This document shows positions 1 through 8,487 of a stretch of 59,473 bases of DNA, piece after piece. Position numbers and translations under genes: made by a program. Source of the DNA: Gammaproteobacteria bacterium (GTDB lineage: Bacteria; Pseudomonadota; Gammaproteobacteria; Poriferisulfidales; Oxydemutatoraceae). The notes under the pieces are model-generated. The model had not been told where the DNA came from. It searched no databases and saw only the letters and a list, made by a program, of their open reading frames with translations. How positions within the stretch are numbered: position 1 is the first letter of the stretch; every line of letters starts with the position of its first letter. The stretch is from positions 1 to 59,473 of the forward strand of contig JAPPQC010000019.1 of NCBI GenBank assembly GCA_028817225.1, in the 5' to 3' direction.

Positions 1-2
1 TC

Positions 3-83
3 CGCAAACTGCTGGTCGGCGGCGACGGCATTGATGTGGAAACCTTTCTGTCAAAACCTGCAACGCATTGGCTGAGGGCATGA
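3..83 (+). CDS. 3' end of an unidentified gene (partial)
   Basis: An open frame enters from the left edge and stops with TGA at 81-83, encoding 26 C-terminal residues that end in HWLRA. It has no recognisable domain and I cannot name the product. It lies 103 bases upstream of the AAA ATPase on the same strand, so it could belong to the same defence-type cluster, but that is inference. Confidence 0.35.
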   Translation, partial: RKLLVGGDGIDVETFLSKPATHWLRA

Positions 84-186
84 GGCGGCGATTGTGCCGG
101 GGGGCGCATGGCAGTATGATTGTGTGGGACGCACCGCCCCCCGAAGGCGGTGAGCCAAAACAACCCCCCGGAGAGGGCCAACTCCA

Positions 187-1923
187 ATGCTGACCAAGAT
201 TACCATCCGCAACTTCAAGCGCTTCGGCGAGGTCGAAATTGAACTGGGCAGTCCCGTCGTGTTCATCGGGCCGAACAACTCGGGCAAAACCTCGGCCATG
301 CAGGCGCTGGCGCTTTGGGATATTGGGCTTAAGCGGTGGAATGAGAAACGTTCCAAAAAGAAAAACACGCCGAAGAAACGCCCGGGCGTGACAGTCAACC
401 GCCAGGACCTTGTCGCCATTCCCGTCCCGGATGCCAATCTTCTGTGGCGCGGACTCCATGTCAGAGACACACGAAAAGTCGGTGGCAAACAACGGACAAG
501 CAATGTCCGCATTGACATCATCGTCGAGGGAGTCACCGAAGGCCGGGAGTGGACCTGCGGCCTAGAATTTGACTACGCGAACTCGGAGTCCTTTTACTGC
601 CGCCCTTTGCGCCTTAAAGATGATAAACGCATGCTGGTTCCACCTGAGGCGGAAGCCACACAAATCGCTTTTCTCCCTCCAATGTCCGGCATCCTGGCTA
701 CGGAAACACATCTCTACGATGGCGCAATGAATGCTCGAATCGGCGATGGCCGGACAGCCGAGGTTCTGCGCAATCTCTGCTACCGTATCCAAGAGAATTG
801 GCCTGATAAATGGGAAAGGATTAAAACCGAGACACAGAATCTCTTTGGGGTGGAGCTGGGTGTGGTGAACTATGGCCGGGAACGCGACGAAATTACGATG
901 AGTTACCGGGAGCAGGCCGTTGAACTTGACCTGTCATCCGGCGGACGGGGCCTGCTACAAACTCTTCTTCTGCTGACTTATATGTATGCGAACCCTGGCG
1001 CAGTGCTGTTGCTGGACGAGCCTGACGCACATCTTGAGATTCTCCGGCAGCGCCAAAACTATAAGTTAATCACCGATGTTGCCAAAGACAGCAGCAGCCA
1101 GATTATCGCGGCAAGCCATTCCGAGGTTCTACTCAATGAGGCGGCGGACAGGGACATGGTCATCGCCTTTGTCGGAAAACCGCACCGGATTGACGACCGC
1201 AAAAGCCAGGTTCTGAAAGCCCTCAGGGAAATCGGCTTTGAGCAGTACTATCAGGCGGAACAAACCGGCTGGGTTCTCTATCTTGAAGGCTCCACAGACC
1301 TCGCAATTCTTCAGGCTTTTGCCCGCCGTCTCGGGCATGATGAAGCAGTTAAACTGCTTCGGAAGCCTTTTGTGCACTATGTGGGGAACAGGCCAAAAGA
1401 TGCTGAACGGCATTACTACGGCCTTCGGGAAGCACTTCCAGACTTGAAGGCTGCGGCTATTTTTGACCGGTTGGAAGCCGGAATGCCCAAGATAGAGCAC
1501 ATTGACTGCCGGATGTGGAAACAACGCGAGATTGAAAACTATCTGTGCTCCCAGACAACCCTAGAGAGATATGTTCAGGCGTCTGCTCACGCGGATATTT
1601 TTGGGTCTTTATTCTCTCCTGCTGAGATCGAAGAACGCACAGCGGCCATGCACGAAGCCATCGGAGAAATTACCGAAGCAATGACGAAACTGGGCAAGGG
1701 CTCTCCCTGGGATGCCGACACCAAGGTAAGCGACGAGTTTCTGACTCCTCTTTTTGATGCTTACTTCAAGAAACTCGGCCTGCCAAACCTGATGGCCAAA
1801 AAAAGTTTCTACGAGCTCGCCGAACATGTGTCCGAAGACGAGATTGACCCGGAAATCCGCGAGAAACTGGATGCGATTGTCCGCACCGCAAACAGCGCCA
1901 AACTGCGGATGGGCGAAGACTGA
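187..1923 (+). CDS. AAA ATPase fused to TOPRIM/DUF4435-like domain (OLD/PARIS-like)
   Basis: This 578-residue protein starts at an ATG preceded by a GGAGAGG ribosome-binding site. The N-terminal half is an SMC/RecF-type ATPase: Walker A GPNNSGKT at residues 28-35, signature LSSGG at about 249, Walker B LLLDEPD around 277, and an ASH switch motif near 312. The second half opens with YLEGSTD (Glu367, Asp371), the start of a TOPRIM-type nuclease fold, with Asp427 in IFDR as a likely metal ligand, followed by REIENYL, a motif I associate with DUF4435/AriB-type proteins. ATPase plus TOPRIM occurs in OLD, Gabija GajA and PARIS anti-phage proteins. No GajB-type helicase or separate AriB gene lies downstream, so a fused single-gene system or a stand-alone OLD-like protein is most likely. 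The defence role is inferred. Confidence 0.75.
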   Translation: MLTKITIRNFKRFGEVEIELGSPVVFIGPNNSGKTSAMQALALWDIGLKRWNEKRSKKKNTPKKRPGVTVNRQDLVAIPVPDANLLWRGLHVRDTRKVGGKQRTSNVRIDIIVEGVTEGREWTCGLEFDYANSESFYCRPLRLKDDKRMLVPPEAEATQIAFLPPMSGILATETHLYDGAMNARIGDGRTAEVLRNLCYRIQENWPDKWERIKTETQNLFGVELGVVNYGRERDEITMSYREQAVELDLSSGGRGLLQTLLLLTYMYANPGAVLLLDEPDAHLEILRQRQNYKLITDVAKDSSSQIIAASHSEVLLNEAADRDMVIAFVGKPHRIDDRKSQVLKALREIGFEQYYQAEQTGWVLYLEGSTDLAILQAFARRLGHDEAVKLLRKPFVHYVGNRPKDAERHYYGLREALPDLKAAAIFDRLEAGMPKIEHIDCRMWKQREIENYLCSQTTLERYVQASAHADIFGSLFSPAEIEERTAAMHEAIGEITEAMTKLGKGSPWDADTKVSDEFLTPLFDAYFKKLGLPNLMAKKSFYELAEHVSEDEIDPEIREKLDAIVRTANSAKLRMGED

Positions 1924-2061
1924 TTGCCTGAAAACCGAGAAACCCGGAAGGAAATACGGGGCAGTGCCTAAAGGTATGAATGAAAACAATTTAGAACAGG
2001 CCGAGGTGCTGTGCGCCGACTGGACCGGCGCCAACTGACCCACCCCCACCCACCCGTCATA

Positions 2062-2089
2062 TTGTCCGTCGCCGCTTTTCTGTTATACA
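2062..2089 (+). promoter_or_regulatory. Probable sigma70 promoter for soeABC
   Basis: TTGTCC at 2062-2067 and TATACA at 2084-2089 are 16 bases apart, and TGT directly before the latter makes an extended -10. The expected start would leave a leader of about 45 bases before the ATG at 2141. Found by eye only. Confidence 0.45.
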
Positions 2090-2140
2090 CTGCCACCCCC
2101 GGCCACGCGGCCACATCACATTCGCACACAACGGAAATTC

Positions 2141-5119
2141 ATGGCGGCCAAGCCCGAAAACACTGCTGAAAGCGCCACCAGGAGCGCCATCAAAGGCACC
2201 ACCGAAAGCGCCACCGAAGGCGCCGTGCTGCCGCGCTTTGAGGACCACGCGGCGCAGCAGGTGAAATACACCACCTGCTACATGTGCGCGTGCCGCTGCG
2301 GCATCAAGGTAACGCTGGAGAACGACAAAATCCGTTTCATCCAGGGCAACCCCGACCACCCCGTCAACCGCGGCGTGCTGTGCGCGAAGGGCAACGCCGG
2401 CATCATGAAGCAGATGTCGCCGGCGAAATTGCGCGCGCCGCTGCTGCGCAAGCCCGGCGCCGAGCGCGGCGACGGCGAGTTTGAGGAAATCACCTGGCAG
2501 CGCGCGCTCGACATCCTCGCCGCGCGCCTTGAGAAAATCCGCGCCACCGACCCGAAAAAACTCGCCTATTTCACGGGCCGCGACCAGATGCAGGCGCTGA
2601 CCGGGCTGTGGGCGCAGCAGTTCGGCACCGTCAACTGGGCCGCGCACGGCGGTTTCTGCTCGGTCAACATGGCGGCGGCGGGGCTTTACACGCTGGGCCA
2701 TTCGTTCTGGGAATTCGGCGACCCCGACTGGGAGCGCACCAAATACTTCGTGCTGTGGGGCGTGGCCGAGGATCATTCGTCCAACCCGATCAAGATCGGC
2801 CTTGAAAAACTGAAGCGGCGCGGCGGCAAGTTCGTCGCCGTCAACCCGGTGCGCACCGGCTACCAGTCCATCGCCGACGAGTGGCTGCCCATCAAGCCCG
2901 GCACCGACGCGATGCTGGCGCTGTCCATGATTCATGTGCTGCTTGAACGCGAGTTGTTTGACTGGGAATTCCTGATTCGCTACACCAACGCGCCGTACCT
3001 GGTCGCGCAAAAGCCCGGCGAGAAAGGCGACGGCCTGATTTGCCGCGACAGCGAAGGCCGCCCGCAGGTGTGGGACATGGCGGCGGGCGCGGTCGCCGAC
3101 GGCCTTCGCACCGGCACGCAGCCGGCGCTGTTCGGCGAATACACGACGCCGCGCGGCGAAACCGCGAAAACCGTGTTCACGCTGCTCGCCGAAAAATACC
3201 TCGACCCGCGCTACGCGCCCGCCAACGCCGCCAGGGTGTGCGGCATCGGCGCCGATGTCATTGAACGCCTCGCGCTTGAAATGGCGCAGGTCGCGTTCCG
3301 CGAGACCATTGAGGTGAAGTGCGAATGGACCGACTTTGCCGGGCGCAAACACGACAAGTTCATCGGACGCCCGGTGTCCATGCACGCGATGCGCGGCGTT
3401 TCGGCGCACTCGAACGGCTTTCACACCTGCCGCGCGATTCACTTCCTGCAGGTGCTGCTGGGCGCGATTGACTGCCCCGGCGGCCACCGCGCCAAGGCGC
3501 CTTTCCCGCGCCACATCCCGCCGCCGCTGAAACCCGCGACCCGCACCGAGCCGGGCCAGCCGCTGGCGTCGCCGCCGCTCGGCTTCCCGACCTGCCCCGA
3601 AGACCTCGCGGTGGACGATGCCGGGCGGCCTTTGCGTATTGACAAGGCCTATTCGTGGGACGCGCCGCTCGCCAACCACGGCCTGATGCACATGGTCATC
3701 ACCAACGCCGTCAACGGCGACCCCTACCCGGTGGACACGCTGATGATGTTCATGGCCAACATGGCCTGGAACTCGACGATGAACACCGCGCGCGTGCGCG
3801 AGATGCTGAAGGCGAAGGACGCCGGCGGCGAATACAGGATACCGTTTCTGGTCGTCATTGACGCCTTTGACTCGGAGATGGTGCGCTTCGCCGACCTGGT
3901 GCTGCCGGACACGACCTACCTGGAGCGTTACGACGCCATCTCGCTGCTCGACCGCCCGATTTCCGAACCCGACGCGGTGTGCGATTCCATCCGCGCGCCG
4001 GTGCTCGCACCCGACCGCGACGCGAGGCCGTGGCAGGAGGTGATGGTGGAACTGGCCGGGCGCCTGAAATTCCCGGCGTTCACCAACGACGACGGCAGCC
4101 CCAAATACAGCGATTACCGCGACTTCATCGTGCGCTTCGAGAAGGCCCCCGGCATCGGCTTTCTGGCCGGCTGGCGCGGCGAGAACGGCGAACAGTCGCT
4201 GCGCGGTGCGCCGAACCCGCAACAGTGGCAGAAATACATCGACAACGGCTGTTTCTTTCACCACGAACTGCCGGAGCGGATGCGCTTTTACCGCTTCGCC
4301 AACAAGGACTATCTGGCGTTCGCAAAAGAGGCCGGTTTCAACGCCAGCGACGAGCCGATTGTCATTGAACTGTATTCCGAGCCATTGCAGAAATTCCGCC
4401 TCGCCGCGCAGGGGCTGTACGACGGCCCGCAGCCGGCGCACGAATACCAGCGCGAGCGCATCCGGCATTTCTTCGACCCGCTGCCTTTCCATTACCAGCC
4501 GCTTGAACAGTCGCTGACCGAACCCGGCGAATACCCGTTCTACGCCATCACGCAGCGGCCAATGGCGATGTATCACTCGTGGGATTCGCAAAATGCGTGG
4601 CTCAGGCAAATCCACACGCACAACCTGCTGTACATGAACCGCGCGCAGGCCGAACGCATGGGCATCAAGGACATGTCGTGGGTGTGGATGGAATCGCGCA
4701 ACGGGCGCGTGCGCGTGCGCGTGCGGCTGATGGAGGGCGTGCAGGAAAACACCGTGTGGACATGGAACGCCATCGGCAAGGAACGCGGCACCTGGGGCCT
4801 TTCCGCCGATGCCAACGAGTCCAACCAGGGCTTTTTGATGAACCACCTGATCAGCGAACTGCTGCCGCGCGCCAGCGGCAACGGCGATGGCGGCAACGGC
4901 GACGGCGCCAACATCAGCAACTCCGACCCAATCACCGGCCAGGCGGCGTGGTACGACCTGCGGGTTAAAATCACCCCCGCCGAAGACGGCGACGGGCGCA
5001 CCTGGCCGCTGTTCGGCAAGGACGGCGATGCCGCGCGCCAGCCGCCGCTGCGCTACCAGACGCACCGGGCGGTCAATCTGCAGCGCGCTTTTCACGACAT
5101 CCTGAGGAGGGGCGAATGA
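2141..5119 (+). CDS. soeA: Molybdopterin oxidoreductase, sulfite dehydrogenase SoeA-like
   Basis: This 992-residue enzyme of the DMSO reductase (MopB) superfamily probably oxidises sulfite to sulfate on the cytoplasmic face and passes electrons through SoeB to SoeC and quinone. The N-terminal 4Fe-4S site is visible as C46-x2-C49-x3-C53 with a later cysteine in VLCAKGN. There is no twin-arginine signal, which fits cytoplasmic SoeA and argues against exported DmsA or polysulfide reductase subunits. A Gly/Asn/Asp-rich stretch (about residues 910-925) looks like a low-complexity insertion. The start ATG at 2141 follows GGAAATTC. Its last four bases overlap the next gene. Other MopB enzymes with a NrfD/DmsC-type anchor remain possible; SoeABC is favoured from subunit make-up and lack of export signal. 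Confidence 0.72.
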   Translation: MAAKPENTAESATRSAIKGTTESATEGAVLPRFEDHAAQQVKYTTCYMCACRCGIKVTLENDKIRFIQGNPDHPVNRGVLCAKGNAGIMKQMSPAKLRAPLLRKPGAERGDGEFEEITWQRALDILAARLEKIRATDPKKLAYFTGRDQMQALTGLWAQQFGTVNWAAHGGFCSVNMAAAGLYTLGHSFWEFGDPDWERTKYFVLWGVAEDHSSNPIKIGLEKLKRRGGKFVAVNPVRTGYQSIADEWLPIKPGTDAMLALSMIHVLLERELFDWEFLIRYTNAPYLVAQKPGEKGDGLICRDSEGRPQVWDMAAGAVADGLRTGTQPALFGEYTTPRGETAKTVFTLLAEKYLDPRYAPANAARVCGIGADVIERLALEMAQVAFRETIEVKCEWTDFAGRKHDKFIGRPVSMHAMRGVSAHSNGFHTCRAIHFLQVLLGAIDCPGGHRAKAPFPRHIPPPLKPATRTEPGQPLASPPLGFPTCPEDLAVDDAGRPLRIDKAYSWDAPLANHGLMHMVITNAVNGDPYPVDTLMMFMANMAWNSTMNTARVREMLKAKDAGGEYRIPFLVVIDAFDSEMVRFADLVLPDTTYLERYDAISLLDRPISEPDAVCDSIRAPVLAPDRDARPWQEVMVELAGRLKFPAFTNDDGSPKYSDYRDFIVRFEKAPGIGFLAGWRGENGEQSLRGAPNPQQWQKYIDNGCFFHHELPERMRFYRFANKDYLAFAKEAGFNASDEPIVIELYSEPLQKFRLAAQGLYDGPQPAHEYQRERIRHFFDPLPFHYQPLEQSLTEPGEYPFYAITQRPMAMYHSWDSQNAWLRQIHTHNLLYMNRAQAERMGIKDMSWVWMESRNGRVRVRVRLMEGVQENTVWTWNAIGKERGTWGLSADANESNQGFLMNHLISELLPRASGNGDGGNGDGANISNSDPITGQAAWYDLRVKITPAEDGDGRTWPLFGKDGDAARQPPLRYQTHRAVNLQRAFHDILRRGE

Positions 5120-5847
5120 AACTGGGGCTGGTCATTGATCTCGACACCTGCGTCGGCTGCAACGCCTGCGCGGTGGCGTGCAAGCAATGGAACACATCCG
5201 GCACGACCGGGCCGCTGTCCGACTACCGGCCCTTCGGCAAGGACCCTTCCGGCGTGTGGTTCAACCGCATCCGCCATTACGAGGTCGGCGACTATCCCGA
5301 CAGCAAGACCGTTCACTTCCCGATGTCGTGCATGCATTGCGAAGACGCCGACTGCGTAACCGTGTGCCCCACCGGCGCCTCGTGGAAACGTCCCGAGGAC
5401 GGCATCGTGCTGGTGGACCAGGACAAGTGCATGGGCTGCAACTACTGCGCCTGGGCGTGCCCGTACGGCGCGCGCGAACTCGACCGCGAGGACGGCGTGA
5501 TGAAAAAATGCACGCTTTGCGTTGACCGCATCTACGACGAGGAACTGCCGGAACCGGAACGCCAGCCGGCCTGCGTGCTGACCTGCCCGACCCACGCGAG
5601 ATTTTTCGGCGACCTCGACGACCCCGACTCCGAAGTCTCGACGCTGGTGCGCGAGCGCGACGGCGGGCAGTTGATGCCGGAACTCGGCTACAACCCGACC
5701 AATCTCTACCTGAAACCGCGCAAGGCCGCGCAGGTGCCGCCCCACGACGCGCCCGCAGGCGCCGGCGGCGGCGATGGCGATGGCGGCAACGGCGGCGGTC
5801 TGGCGGAGCGCGTCAAGAACTGGGTCAACCGGGCGGTGGCCCGGTAG
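5116..5847 (+). CDS. soeB: 4Fe-4S ferredoxin subunit, SoeB-like
   Basis: This 243-residue electron-transfer subunit has four cysteine clusters of the DmsB/NrfC type: CVGCNACAVAC near the N-terminus, CMHCEDADCVTVCP, CMGCNYCAWACP, and KCTLC paired with ACVLTCP. It should bind four 4Fe-4S clusters and link the molybdenum subunit to the membrane anchor. The start overlaps soeA by four bases (ATGA), so the two are translationally coupled. The C-terminal tail after about residue 210 is glycine-rich (GGGDGDGGNGGG) and then amphipathic; it is not part of the conserved fold. No signal peptide is present, consistent with a cytoplasmic complex. Confidence 0.8.
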   Translation: MKLGLVIDLDTCVGCNACAVACKQWNTSGTTGPLSDYRPFGKDPSGVWFNRIRHYEVGDYPDSKTVHFPMSCMHCEDADCVTVCPTGASWKRPEDGIVLVDQDKCMGCNYCAWACPYGARELDREDGVMKKCTLCVDRIYDEELPEPERQPACVLTCPTHARFFGDLDDPDSEVSTLVRERDGGQLMPELGYNPTNLYLKPRKAAQVPPHDAPAGAGGGDGDGGNGGGLAERVKNWVNRAVAR

Positions 5848-5883
5848 GCCGCCGGCGCACGGCGGGCGGCGGACACCGAGGCC

Positions 5884-6825
5884 ATGCAACCGGCCCTGTC
5901 CATCATTTTTTTCACGGTCGTCTCCGGCGCCGGGCTGGGGCTGTTCATTGTGCTGTCCGTCGCCGGGCTGTTCGGCAGGCCGCAGACGGAGGCGGCGCTG
6001 CTGGCGTGCGCCGCCGGCCTCGTGCTGACGACGTTAGGCCTGGTTTCCTCGACGCTGCATCTCGCCAACCCGAAGAATGCGTGGCGCGCGTTCAGCCGTT
6101 TCAAAACTTCGTGGCTGGCGCGCGAGGCTGTGCTCGCCATCGTCTTCTATCCGCTGGCGCTCGCCTACACGGCGCTGTGGTGGGCGCGCGGCAACGCCCT
6201 CGACAACCCGGTGTGGGTGGCGGTGTCGCTGCTGATTGGCCTGATTGCGCTGGCCACGGTGTTCTCGACCGGCATGATTTACGCATGCCTGAAGACCATC
6301 CGCCAGTGGCACACGCCGCTGACGCCGGTCAATTATGTCGTGCTGGCGCTGATGACCGGCCACCTGCTGATGCTGGCGCTGCAAGACCTTGCGGGCGGCC
6401 CGGTCAGCGCCTACGAGATGGAGATTGCGCTCGGCCTGCTGGCCGCCGGCGCGCTGGTGAAACTGGCTTACTACGCATGGATTGCGCCGCCGCAGGGGCC
6501 GACCATCAACACGGCGACCGGGTTCACGCGCGCCAATGTGCGCCTGCTGGATGTCGGGCACGGCGCCGGGACTTTTCTGACCGAGGAATTCGGCTTCCAG
6601 TTGGCGCGCGAAAGGCGCGTGCTGCTGCGCTGGTGCGTCTTCCTGCTGGGCTTTGCGCTGCCGGCGCTGCTGATGCTCGGCGGCCTCGCACAGGCGCTGG
6701 CGGTGCGGCCCGCGGCGCTGTCGGCGCTGGCGCTGGCGCTCGCCGGCATCTTCATCGAGCGCTGGCTGTTCTTCGCCGAGGCGCAGCATGTCGTGAATCT
6801 CTATCACGGCAGGCGGCAGACCTGA
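5884..6825 (+). CDS. soeC: DmsC-type membrane anchor, SoeC-like
   Basis: This 313-residue integral membrane protein has about eight hydrophobic helices and ends the three-gene operon 36 bases after soeB. It resembles the DmsC family of quinone-interacting anchors, the class used by SoeC of purple sulfur bacteria, rather than the longer NrfD/PsrC type. GAGG lies just before the ATG. Its role would be to hold SoeAB at the inner face of the membrane and transfer electrons to ubiquinone. Assignment to SoeC rather than another DmsC homologue depends on the neighbouring genes. Confidence 0.72.
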   Translation: MQPALSIIFFTVVSGAGLGLFIVLSVAGLFGRPQTEAALLACAAGLVLTTLGLVSSTLHLANPKNAWRAFSRFKTSWLAREAVLAIVFYPLALAYTALWWARGNALDNPVWVAVSLLIGLIALATVFSTGMIYACLKTIRQWHTPLTPVNYVVLALMTGHLLMLALQDLAGGPVSAYEMEIALGLLAAGALVKLAYYAWIAPPQGPTINTATGFTRANVRLLDVGHGAGTFLTEEFGFQLARERRVLLRWCVFLLGFALPALLMLGGLAQALAVRPAALSALALALAGIFIERWLFFAEAQHVVNLYHGRRQT

Positions 6826-6859
6826 TTCCGCCGCTTGCGGCATGACCGGCGCACCCGGC

Positions 6860-8218
6860 ATGAACATCGTCGTTGTCGGCGCCGGCTATGTCGGGCTGGT
6901 TTGCGGCGCCTGCTTCGCGCAGTGGGGCAACCGCGTAACCTGCGTGGACATTGACGCCGGCAAGATACGCCGCCTCAACGCCGGCGATGTGCCGATTCAC
7001 GAGCCGGGCCTGGAACCGCTGATTGCGGCCAATGTCCGCGACGGGCGGCTGTTTTTCACCGACCGCTGCGACGATGCGCGCGCCGCGCAGGCGCGGGCGC
7101 CTGTGCAGGCGGTCTTCATCGCGGTGGATACGCCGCCCGGCGACGACGGGCGCCCCGACCGGTCGGCGGTGCTGGCGGCGGCGGGCGATGCGGTGCCGGC
7201 GTTTGGCGGGCACACGGTGGTCGCCGTCAAATCCACCGTGCCGGTGGGCACCTGCGGCGCGGTGCGCGAGGCGGTGGCGCAGGCGATGGCGCGGGATGGC
7301 GGTGCGGCGCCGCTTGCCGCACAATTTGATGTGGTGTCCAATCCCGAGTTTCTGCGCGAAGGGCGGGCGGTGGACGACTTCATGCGCCCCGACCGCGTTG
7401 TCATCGGCGCCGACAATGCCGCGGGCCGCGATGTGTTGTGCGACCTCTACCGGCCACTGGCCGCGCAGGGTGTTGAATTTGTGCACACGAGCAGCGCCGG
7501 CGCCGAGTTAATCAAGTACGGCGCCAACGCCTTTCTTGCGGCCAAAGTCGGCCTCGTCAACGAAATCGCCGATTTGTGCGAGGCGCTGGGGCTGAACATC
7601 GGCGAGGTCGCCGCGGGCATCGGCCTGGACCCGCGCATCGGCGCCGACTTTCTGCGGCCCGGGCCGGGGTTCGGTGGCTCGTGCTTTCCGAAAGACACGC
7701 TCGGGCTGCTGGCCGCCGCGCGCGGGCACGATGTGGCGCTGCCGATACTGGAAAGCGTCGTGCGCTCAAACGAGGCCCGCAAGCAGGGCCTGGCGGAACG
7801 GGTGCGGCGCGCGCTCGGCGGCCTGTCCGGCAAGACCGTCGCGGTGCTGGGGCTTGCCTTCAAGGCCGACACCGACGATGTGCGGTGTTCGCCCGCTCTC
7901 GACCTGGTCGCCGGCCTGCTGCGCGGCGGCGCGGCGGTGAAAGCCTTCGACCCCGCCGGCATGGACCAGGCGCGGCGCCTGCTGCGCGATGTGGAATACT
8001 GCACAAGCGCCCTCGACGCGGCGGCGGGCGCCGACGCGCTGGTTGTGCACACCGACTGGGAGGAGTTTGCGGCGCTCGACTGGGGGCGCGTCAAAAGCGC
8101 GATGCGCGGGGCCGTCGTGTATGATTTCAGGAACCTGTGCGAGTTGTCGCGGATGCGCGAACTCGGGTTCCATTATTTTCCGGTCGGCGGCGCGCCGCTT
8201 GTTCCGGAGAAGAACTGA
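6860..8218 (+). CDS. ugd: UDP-glucose 6-dehydrogenase (UDP/GDP-sugar dehydrogenase)
   Basis: The protein oxidises a nucleotide sugar, most probably UDP-glucose to UDP-glucuronate, with two NAD+. The start at 6860 puts the Rossmann motif GAGYVG at residues 7-12; an upstream ATG at 6842 would add six residues. The active-site cysteine lies in FGGSCFPKD at about residue 275 and the central Lys/Asn signature appears as LIKYGANAF. Length is normal for the family (452 residues). It is followed closely by a small conserved gene and a divergent ABC exporter, suggesting cell-surface glycan precursor supply, although no glycosyltransferases are in view. Confidence 0.88.
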   Translation: MNIVVVGAGYVGLVCGACFAQWGNRVTCVDIDAGKIRRLNAGDVPIHEPGLEPLIAANVRDGRLFFTDRCDDARAAQARAPVQAVFIAVDTPPGDDGRPDRSAVLAAAGDAVPAFGGHTVVAVKSTVPVGTCGAVREAVAQAMARDGGAAPLAAQFDVVSNPEFLREGRAVDDFMRPDRVVIGADNAAGRDVLCDLYRPLAAQGVEFVHTSSAGAELIKYGANAFLAAKVGLVNEIADLCEALGLNIGEVAAGIGLDPRIGADFLRPGPGFGGSCFPKDTLGLLAAARGHDVALPILESVVRSNEARKQGLAERVRRALGGLSGKTVAVLGLAFKADTDDVRCSPALDLVAGLLRGGAAVKAFDPAGMDQARRLLRDVEYCTSALDAAAGADALVVHTDWEEFAALDWGRVKSAMRGAVVYDFRNLCELSRMRELGFHYFPVGGAPLVPEKN

Positions 8219-8235
8219 ACGCAGGGCCGGGCACG

Positions 8236-8469
8236 ATGCCGTATTTTCTGTACAAAATCCACCGGCGCGCCGGGCTGGCGGCGCTGGAATACATCACCCG
8301 CCTCGACGCCTTCCCGGAGGCGAAAAAGCGGGCGCGGGCGATGCGCGCGGAACTGCCGGCGGACAGCGAGTGCACCGTCAAGATTGTTTTTGCGGACAGC
8401 GAAGAGGCGGCGGCGGACTTGCTGGCGGAGAAGCGCGAACCGCCGATTCTGCGCGAGTGGGAGAAGTAG
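8236..8469 (+). CDS. Conserved 77-residue protein of unknown function
   Basis: A short gene begins 17 bases after ugd with ATG-CCG-TAT and encodes a soluble protein rich in Ala, Glu and Arg. It ends in PPILREWEK, and a similar C-terminus is one I recall from small conserved proteobacterial proteins of about this size. The likely secondary structure is a beta strand, a long helix (residues 20-45), a strand (CTVKIVFA) and another helix. No catalytic motif is visible. The close spacing suggests co-transcription with ugd, but the function is not known to me. Confidence 0.7.
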   Translation: MPYFLYKIHRRAGLAALEYITRLDAFPEAKKRARAMRAELPADSECTVKIVFADSEEAAADLLAEKREPPILREWEK

Positions 8470-8487
8470 GGCGCCGGGCGCCGGCGG

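Noticed and set aside
1977..2036. A 20-residue frame after the AAA ATPase
   Set aside because: Ribosome-binding site is poor and there is no conserved feature; insufficient support for a gene.
2057..5095. A 1,012-residue open frame on the minus strand opposite soeA
   Set aside because: It is an antisense shadow produced by GC-rich codon bias; its composition (Arg/Val/Ala/His-rich) has no domain and soeA is unmistakable.
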